Positions 1-11,511 of a stretch of 64,000 bases of DNA are shown here, piece after piece. The first letter of the stretch is position 1. Each line of letters starts with the position of its first letter. The DNA is from Termitomyces sp. T153. Lineage: Eukaryota > Basidiomycota > Agaricomycetes > Agaricales > Lyophyllaceae. Location of the stretch: assembly GCA_018296165.2 (NCBI GenBank), contig JACKQL020000001.1, positions 2,108,001-2,172,000 on the forward strand. Reading direction: 5' to 3'. Position numbers and translations under genes: made by a program. The notes beneath the pieces are model-generated. The model had not been told where the DNA came from. It made no database searches and saw nothing but the letters and a program-made list of their open reading frames with translations.

Positions 1-45
1 TTTAGATTATTTGAAATAACTTGATAATTTTGAAGATATTTATAG

Positions 46-819
46 TCACTGGTGTTCCCTTTGAACAAGAGGCCCAACTAAAAATCCTATGGGGGAAATT
101 ATCTTTGATTGACAAAAGTATGCTTCCAGTATGTACATCATCCTTCAGTTGCAGTACACAATTGCCACAGATTCCATATTAGAATATATTCACCTAGCAA
201 CATTGTCTTGAACTTCCACCAATGTGGATGTGACTACTTCAAGGAATCTTATTTTTTTTGCAATAGCAGTCCTGCCCACCTCATTTGCAGAAAAAGTCAT
301 TGATTCTCTGACCACTCCAGAAACATTTCTGCATTTGATGATGCACACTCTCATTTCATCAGACTGCCCAGGAACCAACTTGTCATTGCCAAGTCCTAAA
401 CCCCAAAAGGGTCTGCAGAATCTGGAACTAGAACAAATACTGCAACAACCCTTATGAAATATCACCTCATCTACTTCTACCCACTTCTGATACAAACCTT
501 TCACATGGCTTCCCCTTTCAGTACTCTCCCACTTCCCACAAATTCTGTCATCATTCCCAACCATTCCTTAGTCACAAGATTACCAGACATCATTGTAGAA
601 TACCTTGACAGTGAGATTGCTCTTGGGAGAATGTCAGGAGTCCTTGCTCTCTTGCATATCCAGCTCCTCTCCATTTATAGTCACTGAAAGCCAAGGTCCA
701 GACCTTCTCTCCAAATTCAGAGTGTGCAGGAATCTTTCAAAGAATGACCCCCTGTCAGGTGCCCCCTCTGTTAACAGCTTTATCTGAGAAGATGACTTCC
801 CTACCCATTTTGATATGGC
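46..819 (-). pseudogene. decayed protein-coding exon, unknown function
   Basis: A single minus-strand frame of about 258 codons runs from a plausible intron acceptor (CAG at 822-820) to a TGA at 48-46. It is interrupted by about five stops (near 636, 588, 576, 192 and 147). Composition is protein-like and includes segments such as FFERFLHTLNLERRSGPWLS, KVFYNDVW, GNDDRICGKWE and LVPGQSDEMRV. Two of the stops are TGA where an arginine CGA would restore a smooth reading, which fits CpG deamination. I do not recognise the family, and the 5' exons are not identified. It may be a dead host gene or a gene carried by an unrecognised transposon. The plus-strand frames over the same stretch are shorter and look like shadows. 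Confidence 0.45.
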
Positions 820-2020
820 CTGCAAGTTGCCAAACAGGTAAGTTTCTCTTATGCTGCTGCTTCTCACATATTTCACATGCAATCTCTTGTTGTCACATTC
901 ACAAATTCACTTTGTCTCATTCACTTTATTCTTGATTCACTATTTAAGAATTCACTTCATCCTATTTATTTGCTTTATTCTCAATCCACATTTGATACTG
1001 ATGCTGATGATGTCTAGCTGCCATGTAGAGAACACAAACAACTAGCAGTTTGACAAGTAGTGCATGAACAGACTGTAGAAAAATGATGGTTGCAAGTCAA
1101 GCTAAGTCTAGAAAACCCAGTTTAATAAGATGATATGAAGAGAGAGAAGACTCAAGTGTGAATGAGTTGCTAAGCATTAGCTTTAATCACTAGGTATTAA
1201 CAAAGTGGTCAGAGCACTAGATTTGACAATGAAGGAGAGATAAGGTGGAGAGGGAGTCACTAGACCTGGCAAAGTTGTTAGTGAAAATGTAGTGAAAACT
1301 GGTAACTAGCTGTAGGTGCTAATGCAAGACAAAAGCTTAGAAAAATAGTACCCATGAGTGGTACTTAGACTTACCAGCAGATGATTGATCACTCAAGACA
1401 AAGGCTGGGAAAGATGGAGGGGAGGGGGTTGCCTGCTTGTGGGCAGCTGCCAGGGAAGAAGAGAGGCCCAGTGATTAATTGGCCATGCCAACAGTGCATG
1501 AAACATAGTCATCATCCCAGCCAAAGCCACATCATTGCTCTGTAGACCTGCATCTAACAGTTGTGCTTGTGGTGGGGTAGGTACTCTTGGAGCTGGGAAC
1601 AGAGTGCTCTTGATCAAAAATAGAAAGGATGGGAGCATTGGAGATGATGTAAGGGAGGAAAGAAGCAATATTAATATTGAAGGTGATAAGAGTGGGGGGG
1701 CAATGTGGGACTCACTGGTGGAACAGAGCCTGCTGGAGAAAATTGACCATTTGGTAAATGACCAGAGATGCCATGATGACCAGGAGTGTCCTGCAGAAAG
1801 AAAAAAGCCATTGTCCAGAGGACTGACAAATTCTATGTGAGTGGTGAGAAGGAAGCAGGATGTAAGTAATGCTGACTAGAATTGCTAACTGCTGAGTGGT
1901 AAGAAGGAAGCAGGACAAGGATCAGGGAAAGCATAACTAGACTATATATGAGGTCTATAACAGTGAAAGACAGACAATGGGATGTGATATGAGTGACAAG
2001 ATGCAACATGTCCAGGATTA
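820..2020. other. no recognisable gene
   Basis: AT-rich, CpG-poor sequence. Short frames occur on both strands (for example 1393-1668 minus and 1535-1840 plus) but none has recognisable motifs. A roughly 23-bp segment is repeated directly near 1838-1860 and 1892-1914. Upstream exons of the decayed gene at 46-819 could lie here but cannot be identified. Confidence 0.4.
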
Positions 2021-2672
2021 CTGTCAGTGACCCAGATATGAAATGTGACCTAAATATGAAACAGTGCAGATAAAGGTCACATACTTGTCACAATTCTCTT
2101 CCAATTCTTGTGTAGATCATTTTCAGCAATGCCAGACATATCAGACATAGATTGCTTGACTCAGATCCTATGTATGTGAAGCCAAAAAAAGTAGCAAAAA
2201 TCAGACTTGTGAGGATGGTTTTGCTATTTCATCTACTTTCATTTGTGTATTGTCAGTGTGTTATAGGTCTAATTATTCTCAAAGTTGCAATGTAAGTGAA
2301 AGTACATAATCTCTCCAATCTGGCTTGATTTGAACATCTATAATGCATATAAGAGGGAGAAAGCAAGCTTCAAACAACAGAGGAACAAATTGGCATGACA
2401 AATATTTAAACTCAGCTCAGCATCGTACCCTGGATGCAGAGTCCTAAAGCTTGGCAGGGTCACATACCCATTATGCATCACATTTCATTTCACATTCAAA
2501 ATGACCCTTCCATTGGGATGTGGCATCCTTCCTCAAATGAGAAAAAATACAAACCTTGGCACACTCATACTTTGTATACTTGAGATATAAGTTTCTTATT
2601 TTCTAAATCTGTAGGATATTGATGGAAGCTGAAGTCATCCAAAATCTTGTTTCATATCTGGGTCACCCACAG
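2021..2672. mobile_element. MITE, Tc1/mariner-like termini, TA target duplication
   Basis: The two ends form an inverted repeat of about 23 bp. It starts CTGT, has two variable bases, then shares GTGACCCAGATATGAAA (17 bp perfect; 2027-2043 against 2650-2666). The element is flanked by TA on both sides (2019-2020 and 2673-2674), the target duplication of Tc1/mariner-type transposons. The 652-bp interior has no transposase-like frame, so this is a non-autonomous miniature element. The interior next to the left end repeats parts of the terminus (GTGACC and ATATGAAA again near 2045-2060). Confidence 0.65.
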
Positions 2673-3012
2673 TATGCAAGGGTCAGTTTGCTTGCATAGA
2701 CCTCAATCAACATTTTGATTGATCCACATTTGTACAAAGAGATCAAAGTTGGACAAATATTTGGTTTCCTGATTTTTCCAGTGGTTTCAAATTGCAGATG
2801 ACACTTACTTGAGGATACAGAACCAACATACTGTAAATTGTATTAGGCAGTGAACCAAGCATATATTATTTGTATGCTTAAGTAAGACTGTAGGATATGA
2901 TAACTGTATATGGTATGTGAGCAAATGTAATAAAAAGGTATATTATGATATGATGAAAGGTCCATTCAGAAGTAAGGTAATTGATGTATATAGGCAAGGG
3001 TGGGTGGGTTGA
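2673..3012. other. no recognisable gene
   Basis: AT-rich, CpG-depleted sequence between the MITE and the distal end of the DIRS-like element. No conserved frame or repeat was recognised. Confidence 0.4.
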
Positions 3013-3106
3013 GAGAAGAGGCAGAATGATGTATGTGTCACAGGAATGTATGCTTATAACTATGTGTAAATGATGGTTTGAGTTCAAGAAACACAGAACA
3101 TGTGAC

Positions 3107-3455
3107 TATTAGGAGACTTCCATTTCTGACCTCCATGACCTATTCCAACACCTCTGCAGCTTGTTCAACATCTCCAGGGCTCATTCCAAAACCCTGGAGT
3201 TCTCCATATTACCTCATCAATCATTGTCCTAGGGTTAGGATTAGCTCTGGCCTTCTGTACAGTAGTTCCTATGCCTCTGCTGCCTGCTGATGTGCTGCAC
3301 TGAGCAGTGGGATCCTTAGACTTGTTCTCTTTGGATTCTCCTCTGCTAGATGATTAGTTACTGATTGTATCATTGTCTACTCCTGCTAATATACTTTGGA
3401 TTCCCCTCTGCTAGCTGTGTGACTTCAATCTACTGCCCCATAGGTTGCCCTTACA
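3107..3455 (+). repeat. gypsy-1 5' LTR
   Basis: 349 bp. It starts TATTAGGAGAC (decayed TGTCAGGGGAC) and ends CCCTTACA. It contains AGACTTGTTCT at 3318-3328, complementary with one mismatch to the sequence at 3458-3468 just outside the LTR. Confidence 0.85.
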
Positions 3456-3457
3456 GC

Positions 3458-3468
3458 AGAAAAAGTCT
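3458..3468 (+). promoter_or_regulatory. self-primer binding site of gypsy-1
   Basis: AGAAAAAGTCT starts 2 nt after the 5' LTR and pairs, with one mismatch, with AGACTTGTTCT inside the LTR. The homologous sites of gypsy-2 and gypsy-3 pair perfectly over 11 nt. This arrangement is known from Tf1, where the mRNA 5' end primes its own reverse transcription. No match to a tRNA 3' end was recognised. Confidence 0.6.
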
Positions 3469-3561
3469 CCTAAAACTAGTCTGGAAGCCCCTCATAGCTG
3501 CAAGGAATCTCTGAGCCACTATTCATCACCTCCCCACCAGGATTAAGCACTGTATAGTTTT

Positions 3562-4784
3562 ATGTCTCAGCTCACCAACTCAGATGCTCCCTCAGAGGCC
3601 CTGACCCTGCAGGACAAATCCTGGACCCACCTGCTACACCTAGAAACCCAGGTGCAATTAATGCAATCATCTCTTACCCACCATACAACCAAACTCTCTA
3701 TCCTCCATCAAACTACAGATCTTATCTCCCAGTTGCTCCAGGCACTGTTCAAATGCCTAACTCCTACCTCAACACCTCCCCTGGCTAAAGAACCAGCCCT
3801 GACTGTGATTGCACCTGTCCCTATAGCTCTGGTGACCTTATGGCCACATATTCTATACCTCACACTACCAGATGTGTATGATGGTGCCCACTCTGATGGG
3901 GAATGATTCCTTCAATCCTGCCTCACCTACATCCACCTTAGTAGGGACACCTTCAACTCTGATGCATTGAAAATAGCCTGGGTACTGTTGTACATGAAGA
4001 CCAGACATGCCTCCACCTACATGCTACAAGTCTTCCATCACCCTGGAGGTGTTGGAAGTTTTTCAGACTGGGCCGCCTTCAAGAAGGACTTCAGCATGGA
4101 GTTTTTCCTGCTAGACCCTGCCAAGACCACAGTGTTGACACTATGTGATAGGGAGCAATATAGACAAGGAAAGCATATGTTGGACAAGTACATCAACTCA
4201 TTCCAGGCTCTAGTTGAGCAAGCCACCTACCTCAACAGCCTTCAATTATGCTTCACCTTCTGGGATGGCCTGAATCCTGTGCTAGTGAAATGCATTGACA
4301 ATCTTGTGGAGGGTTGCCCAGATGATGAAAAGATTGTGTCATGGTATAAGGTGGCCCAGGACTAGTGGCAACTCATGGAGATTTGGAGGGAGCTCTGCCA
4401 CCCACATTCCACAATGTGCCCTGCTCCAATCCCCAATCTCTGCCACCCCATACCTGCTCACCCAATGCCAGCCCTTACTCTGGCCATCTCTGCAACATGT
4501 CCCCTGCCACTGGGTATCCCCATGGACATGAATGCTGCCAGACAGCTCCATGCCATGCTGCTGCTGTGCCAGAGATGCCAGAAGCCTGGGCACTTTGCAT
4601 GGCACTGCCCCCTGGGCCTGGTGGTGCATTACCTTTCCATGGCAGAGCAGGAGTAACTCTTCCTGCAGCTGCTGGCTGCAAAGAATGCTGCCAGAGCTCC
4701 ATTGCCAAACAAGCCTATACCAGAGTTGACCCTGGAGGAGATCAGTGCATGTGTGTCACCCCCAGAGCTGGAGGAGGATTTTTA
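3562..4784 (+). pseudogene. gypsy-1 gag
   Basis: Starts MSQLTNSDAPSEAL and reads through a retrotransposon gag capsid region (about 3850-4365, with VYDG, SDALKIAWVL, DREQYRQGKHMLDKY and TFWDGL) to a CCHC zinc knuckle at about 4567-4610 (CQRCQKPGHFAWHC). Gag packages the element RNA and forms the particle. Stops interrupt it near 3904, 4363 and 4654. The same protein order is found in gypsy-2 and gypsy-3, so this is a decayed copy of one family. Confidence 0.8.
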
Positions 4785-5045
4785 GTTGAGCAACAAATGA
4801 GGTGTATGCCTCCATTGCTGGGTGCTAACAGGTTCTCATGTCTGTCAATAGAAAATGAAATTGCCTTTTCTGATGTCCTTCATTCTGAAACAGAAGAACC
4901 TCAACATTCCCCTCCAGACATACAAATACTAACTCTAGAGCCCTTGCCAAGCTCTCTGACACCTTTTGGGGTCTGTCAGCATGGCCCTGCCTGGGCATGT
5001 CAAATGCCCCAACAGTATGTGATGGCTTCCAGCCCATCTGCCAAC

Positions 5046-5620
5046 TCTCTGTGCCTTGATGTTGAGATAGAGACCACAGACACCCAGCAAGCCTGTGGAG
5101 TCATGGCTCTTCTGGATAGTGGAGCAATGGGACTGTTTTTGGACTTGGAGTTTGTCAAACACTACAGTCTGACTATGCAGCCCCTCCTCAAGCCAATTCT
5201 GGTCTACAACACCAACAGAACACCCAACAAAGCAGGCACCATCAGCTCCATAGTTAACCTAGTCATCCACTATCAGAATCATGCATGTTGAGATAGAGAC
5301 CACAGATACTCAGCAAGCCTGTGGAGTCACAGCTCTTCTGGATAGCAGAGCAATGGGACTGTTTTTGGACTTGGAGTTTGTCAAACACCACAGTCTGACC
5401 ATGCAGCCCCTCCTCAAGCCAATTCTGGTCTACAACACCAACAGAACACCCAACAAAGCAGGCGCCATCAGCTCCATGGTTGACCTGGTCCTCTACTATC
5501 AGAATCATGCAAAGCATGCTGTTTCTGCCATCACCAGCTTAGGTAGGCAGAACATGATCCTTGGTTTCACATGGCTCTGTGAGCACAACCCCAAGGTAGA
5601 TTGGACCAAGGGAGAGGTTA
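5046..5620 (+). pseudogene. gypsy-1 aspartic protease, tandemly duplicated
   Basis: A retropepsin-like segment with ALLDSGAMGLFLD appears twice in tandem, at about 5061-5286 and 5287-5512. The second copy reads ALLDSRAMGLFLD. The repeat period is 226 bp, not a multiple of three, so the duplication shifts the frame between copies. After the second copy the frame continues with LGRQNMILGFTWLCEHNP, the usual protease tail. The homologous regions of gypsy-2 and gypsy-3 carry a single copy, so the duplication is private to this element. Confidence 0.75.
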
Positions 5621-6039
5621 TCATGAGCAGGTGCCCTCAGAAGTACTCTGCCTGCACCACCAAGGCTGAGGACAGGGAAGAATCCTGGGCTCAAATCCAA
5701 GAGCACATGGTCATCTATATATGTCATGCCAGGCCCCTTTCCTTCACCAATCTGAACCTCCTGGATCCCCACCTCTGGCATTCCCTTGTAGAGAGGCCCT
5801 CTACAAGGACAACTGGAACAGTGGCAGAGCCCCAGAAGAGGAGTGCAGAGAGGAGTTTGGTGGCATACATGAGCTGGAGCTCCCAGACAAAGTGATAGAA
5901 GTGGGGGACCAAATCTATGCTACCACCATATACCCACCACCCTCAGTTGCAGAGATCCAGGCTAGCCAGACCACATCCCAGTGGCTGGCCCAGGCATTTG
6001 CTGCTCATGCCATGCCTGAGAGTTCTGAGATGTCATACT

Positions 6040-8990
6040 CCCCTATTTCTATGCATTCAAGGATGTGTTCTCCAAAGCCTTGTTTGACTTGCTTCTGGAG
6101 CACAAGAGATGGGACCATGCCATTGGTCTGCTGCCAGACTCCACACCCTCCAGCTGTAAGGTCTACTTGCTAGCACCCAGAAAGCAGGACAAGCTTGATG
6201 CCTTCCTGCAAGAGAACCTAGACTCTGGTCACATTTGCCCTTCCAAGTCTCCAATGGCTTCTGCAGTCTTCTTTATCAAGAAGAAGGATGGCTCACTCTG
6301 ACTGGTCCAGGATTATTAGGTTCTCAATGCCATGATGGTGAAGAACCACTACCCCCTCCCCCTCATCTCCAAGCTCATCAACAACCTCCAGAGTGCATGA
6401 TATTTCACTAAACTGGATGTCTGGTGGGGCTACAACAATGTGTGCATCCAAGAAGGAGACAAATGGAAGGCTGCCTTCCAGACCAACCAGGGATTGTTCG
6501 AACCACTTGTTATGTTCTTTGGACTCACCAACAGCCCTGCCACTTTCCAGACAATGATGAACAACATCTTCTGGGACCTCATTGCAGAGGGCATAGTGTG
6601 TGTATACCTCAATGACATCCTCATCTATACCAAAACACTGGAAGAACATGGTTGGATTACTTGCCTTGTCCTGGAACACCTTTGCCAGTACCAGCTCTAC
6701 CTCAAACTGGAGAAGTGTGAGTTTGAACAGACCCAGATTGAGTATCTCAGCCTGATCATCTTGCACAGAAGTCACAGAGATGGACACAGTGAAGGTAGCA
6801 GGTGTGACAGAGTGGCTGGAGCCCAAGAACAAGAAGGAGGTGCAGGCATTCTTCAGCTTTGTGAACTTCTACTAGAGATTCATCCAGGACTTCTTGCACC
6901 ATGCACATCCACTATTCAACCTCACTTGAAAGGACATTGCATGGAGTTGGGGACCTCCAGAGCAGGTGGCCTTTGATGCCCTCAAGTGTGCCATGACTAC
7001 TGGATCTGTCCTCCTCTTCCCAGATGACAACTCCCCCTTCCAAGTGGAAGCTGACAGCTCTGACTTTGCTACTGGGGCCATTCTTTCATAGCATTCCTTG
7101 GAGGATGGGAAGTAGCATCTGGTGGCCTTCTACTCCAAGAGCCTAAACATAGCAGAGCAGAACTAAGAGATCCATGACAAGGAGATGCTGGCCATCATCC
7201 AGTTGTTTGAGGAGTGGAGGCACTTCCTAGAAGGTGTGTGGCATAAGCTCAAGGTCTGGACAGATCATAAGAACCTTGAATACTTCTAGACAGCCAAGAA
7301 GCTCAATTGCCAACAGGCCTGGTGGTCCCTCTACCTTGCCAACTTTGACTTTTTGTTGCACCACAAGCCTGGCCAGAGCATGGGGAAACCAGATGCCCTG
7401 TCCCAGAAAGTGGACCACAGCATGGGGGGGGAGGATAACAGCAACATTGTGCTCTTCTGCCCTGAACTGTTTGCAATCTAAGCCATGGAGGGTCTAGCAA
7501 TCAAAGGAGCAGAGGTGGACACTCTTCAGGACATCTGGTGGGGTAATCAGGATAGTCAACAGGAGAAATTTGTTGCACAGGCAGCCCAGATGCTGAAGTC
7601 GGGACATGCCACTGGTGCCAAATCAGTTCACACAGACAAATGGGCCCTCTGGGATGGGATCCTGACCTTTAGGGATTGTATTTATGTGCCCAACATTCTG
7701 GAGCTCTATTAAAGGATTGTGGAGCAACACCACAACTCCCACATTGTGGGGCACCCTGGATGATAGAAAACATTGGAGCTGGTATTGCAGAACTACTGGT
7801 GGCCCCAGATGTCCTGATACATTGGGTCTTACACTAGTACATGCAACCTCTGTCTCCAGACCAAGCCCAAATGCTGCCTCCCCTATGGACAGCTACATTT
7901 ACTGCCTGTGCCTGTGGAACAATGGAGCATGGCTTCTGTGGACTTCATTGTAGAACTCCCCAACACCCACAGTTACAACATGATCATGGTGGTGGTGGAC
8001 CTGTATGGCAAGCAAGTGCACTTCATTCCAATCTCACACCACCTGCTCTACCATGGGCACCACAAACCTGTACTAGAAGAATATCTGGAAGCTCCACAGC
8101 CTCTCCAACACCTATGTCTCTGACCAGGGACCACAATTTGTGGCAGACTTCACCAGGGAGCTCTACCAACTACTCAGCATGAAGCTTCACACCTCCACCA
8201 CCTACCACCTGCAGTCTGATGGCCAGACCAAACATGTAAACTACGAGTTGGAGCAGTACCTCCACCTTTTCTGCAACAAGTGCCAGGATGACTGGGACAA
8301 ACTCCTCCCTGATGCTGAGTTCCAATACAACAACCATGTGCACATGTCCACCCAGTTCTCCCCATTCTTCCTCAATACTGGATGGCACTCACACATGGGC
8401 TTTGAACCCCAGGCCTGACCCTTGGAGAATGAGGCAGTAAACAAATTTATGGACTGGATGAAAAGGTCACAGGAGGAGGCCCAAGCAGTGCTAGCAAAGG
8501 CAAAGGATGACATGGTGTATTACTACAATTGCAGAAGGACCCCGGGGCACAGATACCAGCCCAGAGATTGAGTCTACCTGAATGCCTCCAACATTACAAC
8601 TACCTGACCTTCAAAAAAGCTGTTGAACCACCAGTTGGGACCTTTCATGGTGGAATGGCAGGTAGGGCCCCTAGCCTATTGACTCCAGCTCCCTGAGAGG
8701 ATGCACCAGCTTCATCCTGTGTTCAATGTGGTCAAACTGACTCTGGCTCCCAAGAATCCTATTCCAAGGTGATGCCTGCCACCCCTGCCACCCCCAGTGG
8801 TGGTCAACAACAATGAGGAGTATGAAGTGGAAGAAATCCTGAATAGTCATTTATTCTGGAGATAACTACAATACAAGGTCAAGTGGAAGGGCTATGGGAT
8901 TGAGGATATCTTCTGGAAACTATGGGAGAATGTGCATGCCCCCAGACTCATCAAGGAGTTTCACAGGAGACACCCAGATGCTCCATGTGC
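6040..8990 (+). pseudogene. gypsy-1 pol: RT, RNase H, integrase, chromodomain
   Basis: RT runs about 6065-6780 ([42 protein letters not shown]). Its catalytic YLDD box reads YLND (AAT at 6611-6613), so it should be inactive. RNase H is about 7000-7400 ([39 protein letters not shown]). The integrase core is about 7905-8300 (ASVDFIVELPN for the first Asp, then a frameshifted second Asp and the DGQTK region). A chromodomain follows at about 8817-8980 (YKVKWKGYGIEDI), as in chromoviruses, where it is thought to guide insertion to methylated-histone chromatin. Stops and frameshifts occur throughout. Confidence 0.85.
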
Positions 8991-9086
8991 CATATGAGGA
9001 ATCTACTCCATTTTGCTGGTGGACCAAGCAATCAAGAACTTTTTTTACCCTGTGTGTCAAGACACTGCATGCTAGAGAGGGGGTGA

Positions 9087-9454
9087 TGTCAGGGGACTTC
9101 CATTTCCAACCTCCACAACCTATTCCAGCACCTCCACAGCTTGTTTGACATCTCTGGGGCTCATTTCAGAACCCCAGAGATCTCCAGAAAACCACAGAGT
9201 TCTCTATTACCACACTGATCATTGTCCTAGGGTTAGGATTAGCTCCAGCCTTCTGTACAGTAGTTCCCATGCCTCCACCACCTGCTGATGCACCCCACTG
9301 AGCAGCAGAGATCCTTAGACTTGTTTTCTTTGGATTCTCCTCTGCTAGGTAATTAGTTACTGATTGTATTGTTGTCTACTCCTGCTAATATACTTTGGAT
9401 TCCCCTCTGCTAGCTGTGTGACTCTGATCTGCTGCCCCAGAGGTTGCCCTTACA
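9087..9454 (+). repeat. gypsy-1 3' LTR
   Basis: 368 bp, TGTCAGGGG to CCTTACA. It keeps about 20 bp (around the repeated AGATCTCCAG motif) missing from the 5' copy. A purine-rich tract lies directly upstream. Confidence 0.85.
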
Positions 9455-9732
9455 GTGACCAAAACTGTTTATCCAGGAAATGTGTTCCACATTTGTTCTG
9501 TACCTCACTTTGCAGACTTTCATTTCCTGATTTTGCCAGTCATTTGATCAAGTGTAATAGTAGTAGAATGAAGTACAAAGTACAATATATATAGTCCTGC
9601 ACACTAAGTAGTGATGGGTGTAGAGCCATGTCAGTGGACACAGATCAAGGGGATAGTGGCATTGGCAAATAGGAGACCCAACTCAACCACATATTGATGT
9701 ACCTGATAACCCCCACACCAGTATTGGATGAC

Positions 9733-9874
9733 AACTGAAAGAAAAAGTACTCTCCAAACTAAGTGCCAGAATATCAACAGAGACTGAAAGAAAAGTACTC
9801 TCCAAACTAAGTGCCAGAATATCAACAGAGACTGAAAGAAAAGTACTCTCCAAACTAAGTGCCAGAATATCAAC
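9733..9874. repeat. 47-bp tandem repeat, three copies
   Basis: Three nearly perfect copies of a 47-bp unit containing GTACTCTCCAAACTAAGTG and CCAGAATATCAACA. It lies in the 3' untranslated part of the DIRS-like element, between the recombinase gene and the distal terminal repeat. The repeated peptide that frames here encode is a by-product of the repeat. Confidence 0.85.
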
Positions 9875-9947
9875 AAAAAGGTCTTTGGCCAACAGCCAAC
9901 ACACTATACACAGACATGAGGCAAAACTGCCAGAGAGAAGTACATGC

Positions 9948-11040
9948 TCAGATTATAGAAAGTAAGCAGTGGTACATGACTGTCACAGTACAAGGATTCA
10001 AGTAGAGAGAGACTTTGCAGGGCAAAGCAATCCAAAATCTTGTAGAATTGGTGCCAACAGCTCTACATAGTGCCAACAGCTCCACATACAGAGGAGCAAT
10101 CAGCTCAAGATGCCTCCAGTACTGCAAAAAGGCATCAGAGGTCCATCTGCCCACAATCTTCACTATGTCTGGTGGCACACCCACCAACAATAAATACACT
10201 GTTCCACCAATGCAAAAGCAGTGACCTGAAACCACAGGGGAATCATGGCTATGCCAGATACTATTGAGTTGGGACAGGAACTTGTATTGTGTTAATAATA
10301 TGCAAGTGCTCAAAATAGTGAAGTACAAAGCCAATGGATTGGTAGTATCCTTGCCATTCAGTTTCTGATGTACCAGTAGAGCTTGGATAGGATCTGCACA
10401 AGATTGTCTTAACAGAATGACATATTTGCCATGTGAACCCCTCATTTTTGTATTAGAAAGGTGTAGCATTCAAGACCCTCTGGTGGAGGACATCAAGCCA
10501 ATATTGTTTTATGCAGGGAACAAGTTTCTCTTGAATTTTTGTTTGCTAGCAGGTAGAAATTCACCAAGACAAATTTGGCCCCAGAAACAAGCCACTGCAA
10601 CAAAATAAATGCATGCATCCAAAGGCATCAATAAGTCCAGGCACAATTTCAGTAGTTGAAGCATGTTGATCATCCAAGGCAGTTGTTTTAGTCTGAACAA
10701 TGAGAGAGGATGGCAATTCTCAATTCCCTTAATGACATACTTCAGCTGTTAACCCCTATGATATGGGAAACCATTTTGAATATGCCATGCACAAATACCA
10801 TCACATTTTGTGGAAATGGTCTTGCCAGCTACTTTTCCTGTGTATGATGTGGCAAATTCATGAAGCAACTTTTCAGAAGCTGGAAGGGTCTTGCCTATAG
10901 GAATGCCATTGACTGTGCAATATGCCTGAAAATGTTGAATGGCAGAAGAATATTTGCCATGAGTTGATTCTTTCCAAGCATTCCAAATGATTGAATTGAC
11001 TTGTATAGATTGTTCCATTCAAAATCCACATTGCTGACAC
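9948..11040 (-). pseudogene. DIRS-like tyrosine recombinase
   Basis: The N-terminal core-binding part is at about 10750-11018 (AWKESTHGKYSSAIQHFQAY, EFATSYTGKVAGKTISTKCD) and the catalytic part at about 9950-10700 (LLKLCLDLLMPLDACIYF, FWGQICLGEFLP, GKYVILLRQSCADPIQAL, SGHCFCIGGT, VPPDIVKIVGRWTSDAFLQYW). The family joins the circular cDNA to the genome with two conserved arginines and a tyrosine. Both arginine positions read cysteine: TGT at 10569-10571 in the box I segment and TGC at 10212-10214 in the HxxR segment. Each is one C-to-T change from a CpG-containing arginine codon. Several stops and a frameshift interrupt the reading, so it is dead. Confidence 0.75.
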
Positions 11041-11511
11041 TTGTGAGTAGCTTCACCATCCCAGTGCATGGGCACATGTTGGTGCTGGATTGTAACATAC
11101 TCTTGCAAGGAAATGTCTCCAGACAAAATAAAAGCATCTATGTAACAGTTGGCCAAACAATGAAGATAATCCATGTCTCAAGACATGAGCAATTTCTAAG
11201 GAGCAAGAGGTTCTTGAGGTACTAGAAGCACAGGAACAAGAGGTTCTGGAGTTTCACTCCAGTTACAGGCTGACAATTGTAGAGCCACCAATCTGACCAA
11301 AGGCTGACAATCATGATTGTTAATAATCAAGATTGATGATTAATCCACTCTCCCTCACTATCTCCCATGCACACTGATGTCAATGTAGAACTGTGTCAAA
11401 GTAAATACAAGTATTAGTGTGTAGAGGTTTAAAAACTGCAAATAGGTATAACTAAGGAATACAGCCATCAAGCCATCAAAACCAATGATGAATCAACTTG
11501 TGTCTAATCTT

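Larger units (their letters stand above)
3107..9454 (+). mobile_element. Ty3/gypsy chromodomain retrotransposon, gypsy-1 (inactive)
   Basis: A 6.35-kb element with LTRs at 3107-3455 and 9087-9454, flanked by the 5-bp duplication GTGAC (3102-3106 and 9455-9459). Order: LTR, primer-binding site, gag with zinc knuckle, protease, RT, RNase H, integrase, chromodomain, purine-rich tract (about 9073-9086), LTR. This is the layout of chromoviruses. Many in-frame stops and frameshifts, mostly at former CpGs, make it inactive. It is inserted in the distal terminal repeat of the DIRS-like element and is therefore younger than that element. Confidence 0.9.
3013..9530 (-). repeat. distal terminal repeat of the DIRS-like element, split by gypsy-1
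   Basis: Segments 3013-3106 and 9455-9530 together match 13465-13611. Every CpG of the right copy appears here as TpG or CpA. The match stops at the same base on the right side (after ACTTTCA). Gypsy-1 lies between the two parts with a GTGAC duplication. Confidence 0.65.

Noticed and set aside
1393..1840. Overlapping frames on both strands (about 90-100 codons)
   Set aside because: No motif, no splice context and no homology recognised. Open length is not remarkable.
9733..9874. Regular repeats resembling a CRISPR array
   Set aside because: Contiguous tandem copies without spacers in a fungal transposon; a simple 47-bp tandem repeat.
9631..9904. Frames with the repeated peptide ILALSLESTF
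   Set aside because: The peptide repeat is only the translation of the 47-bp tandem repeat; two frames show equivalent repeats.
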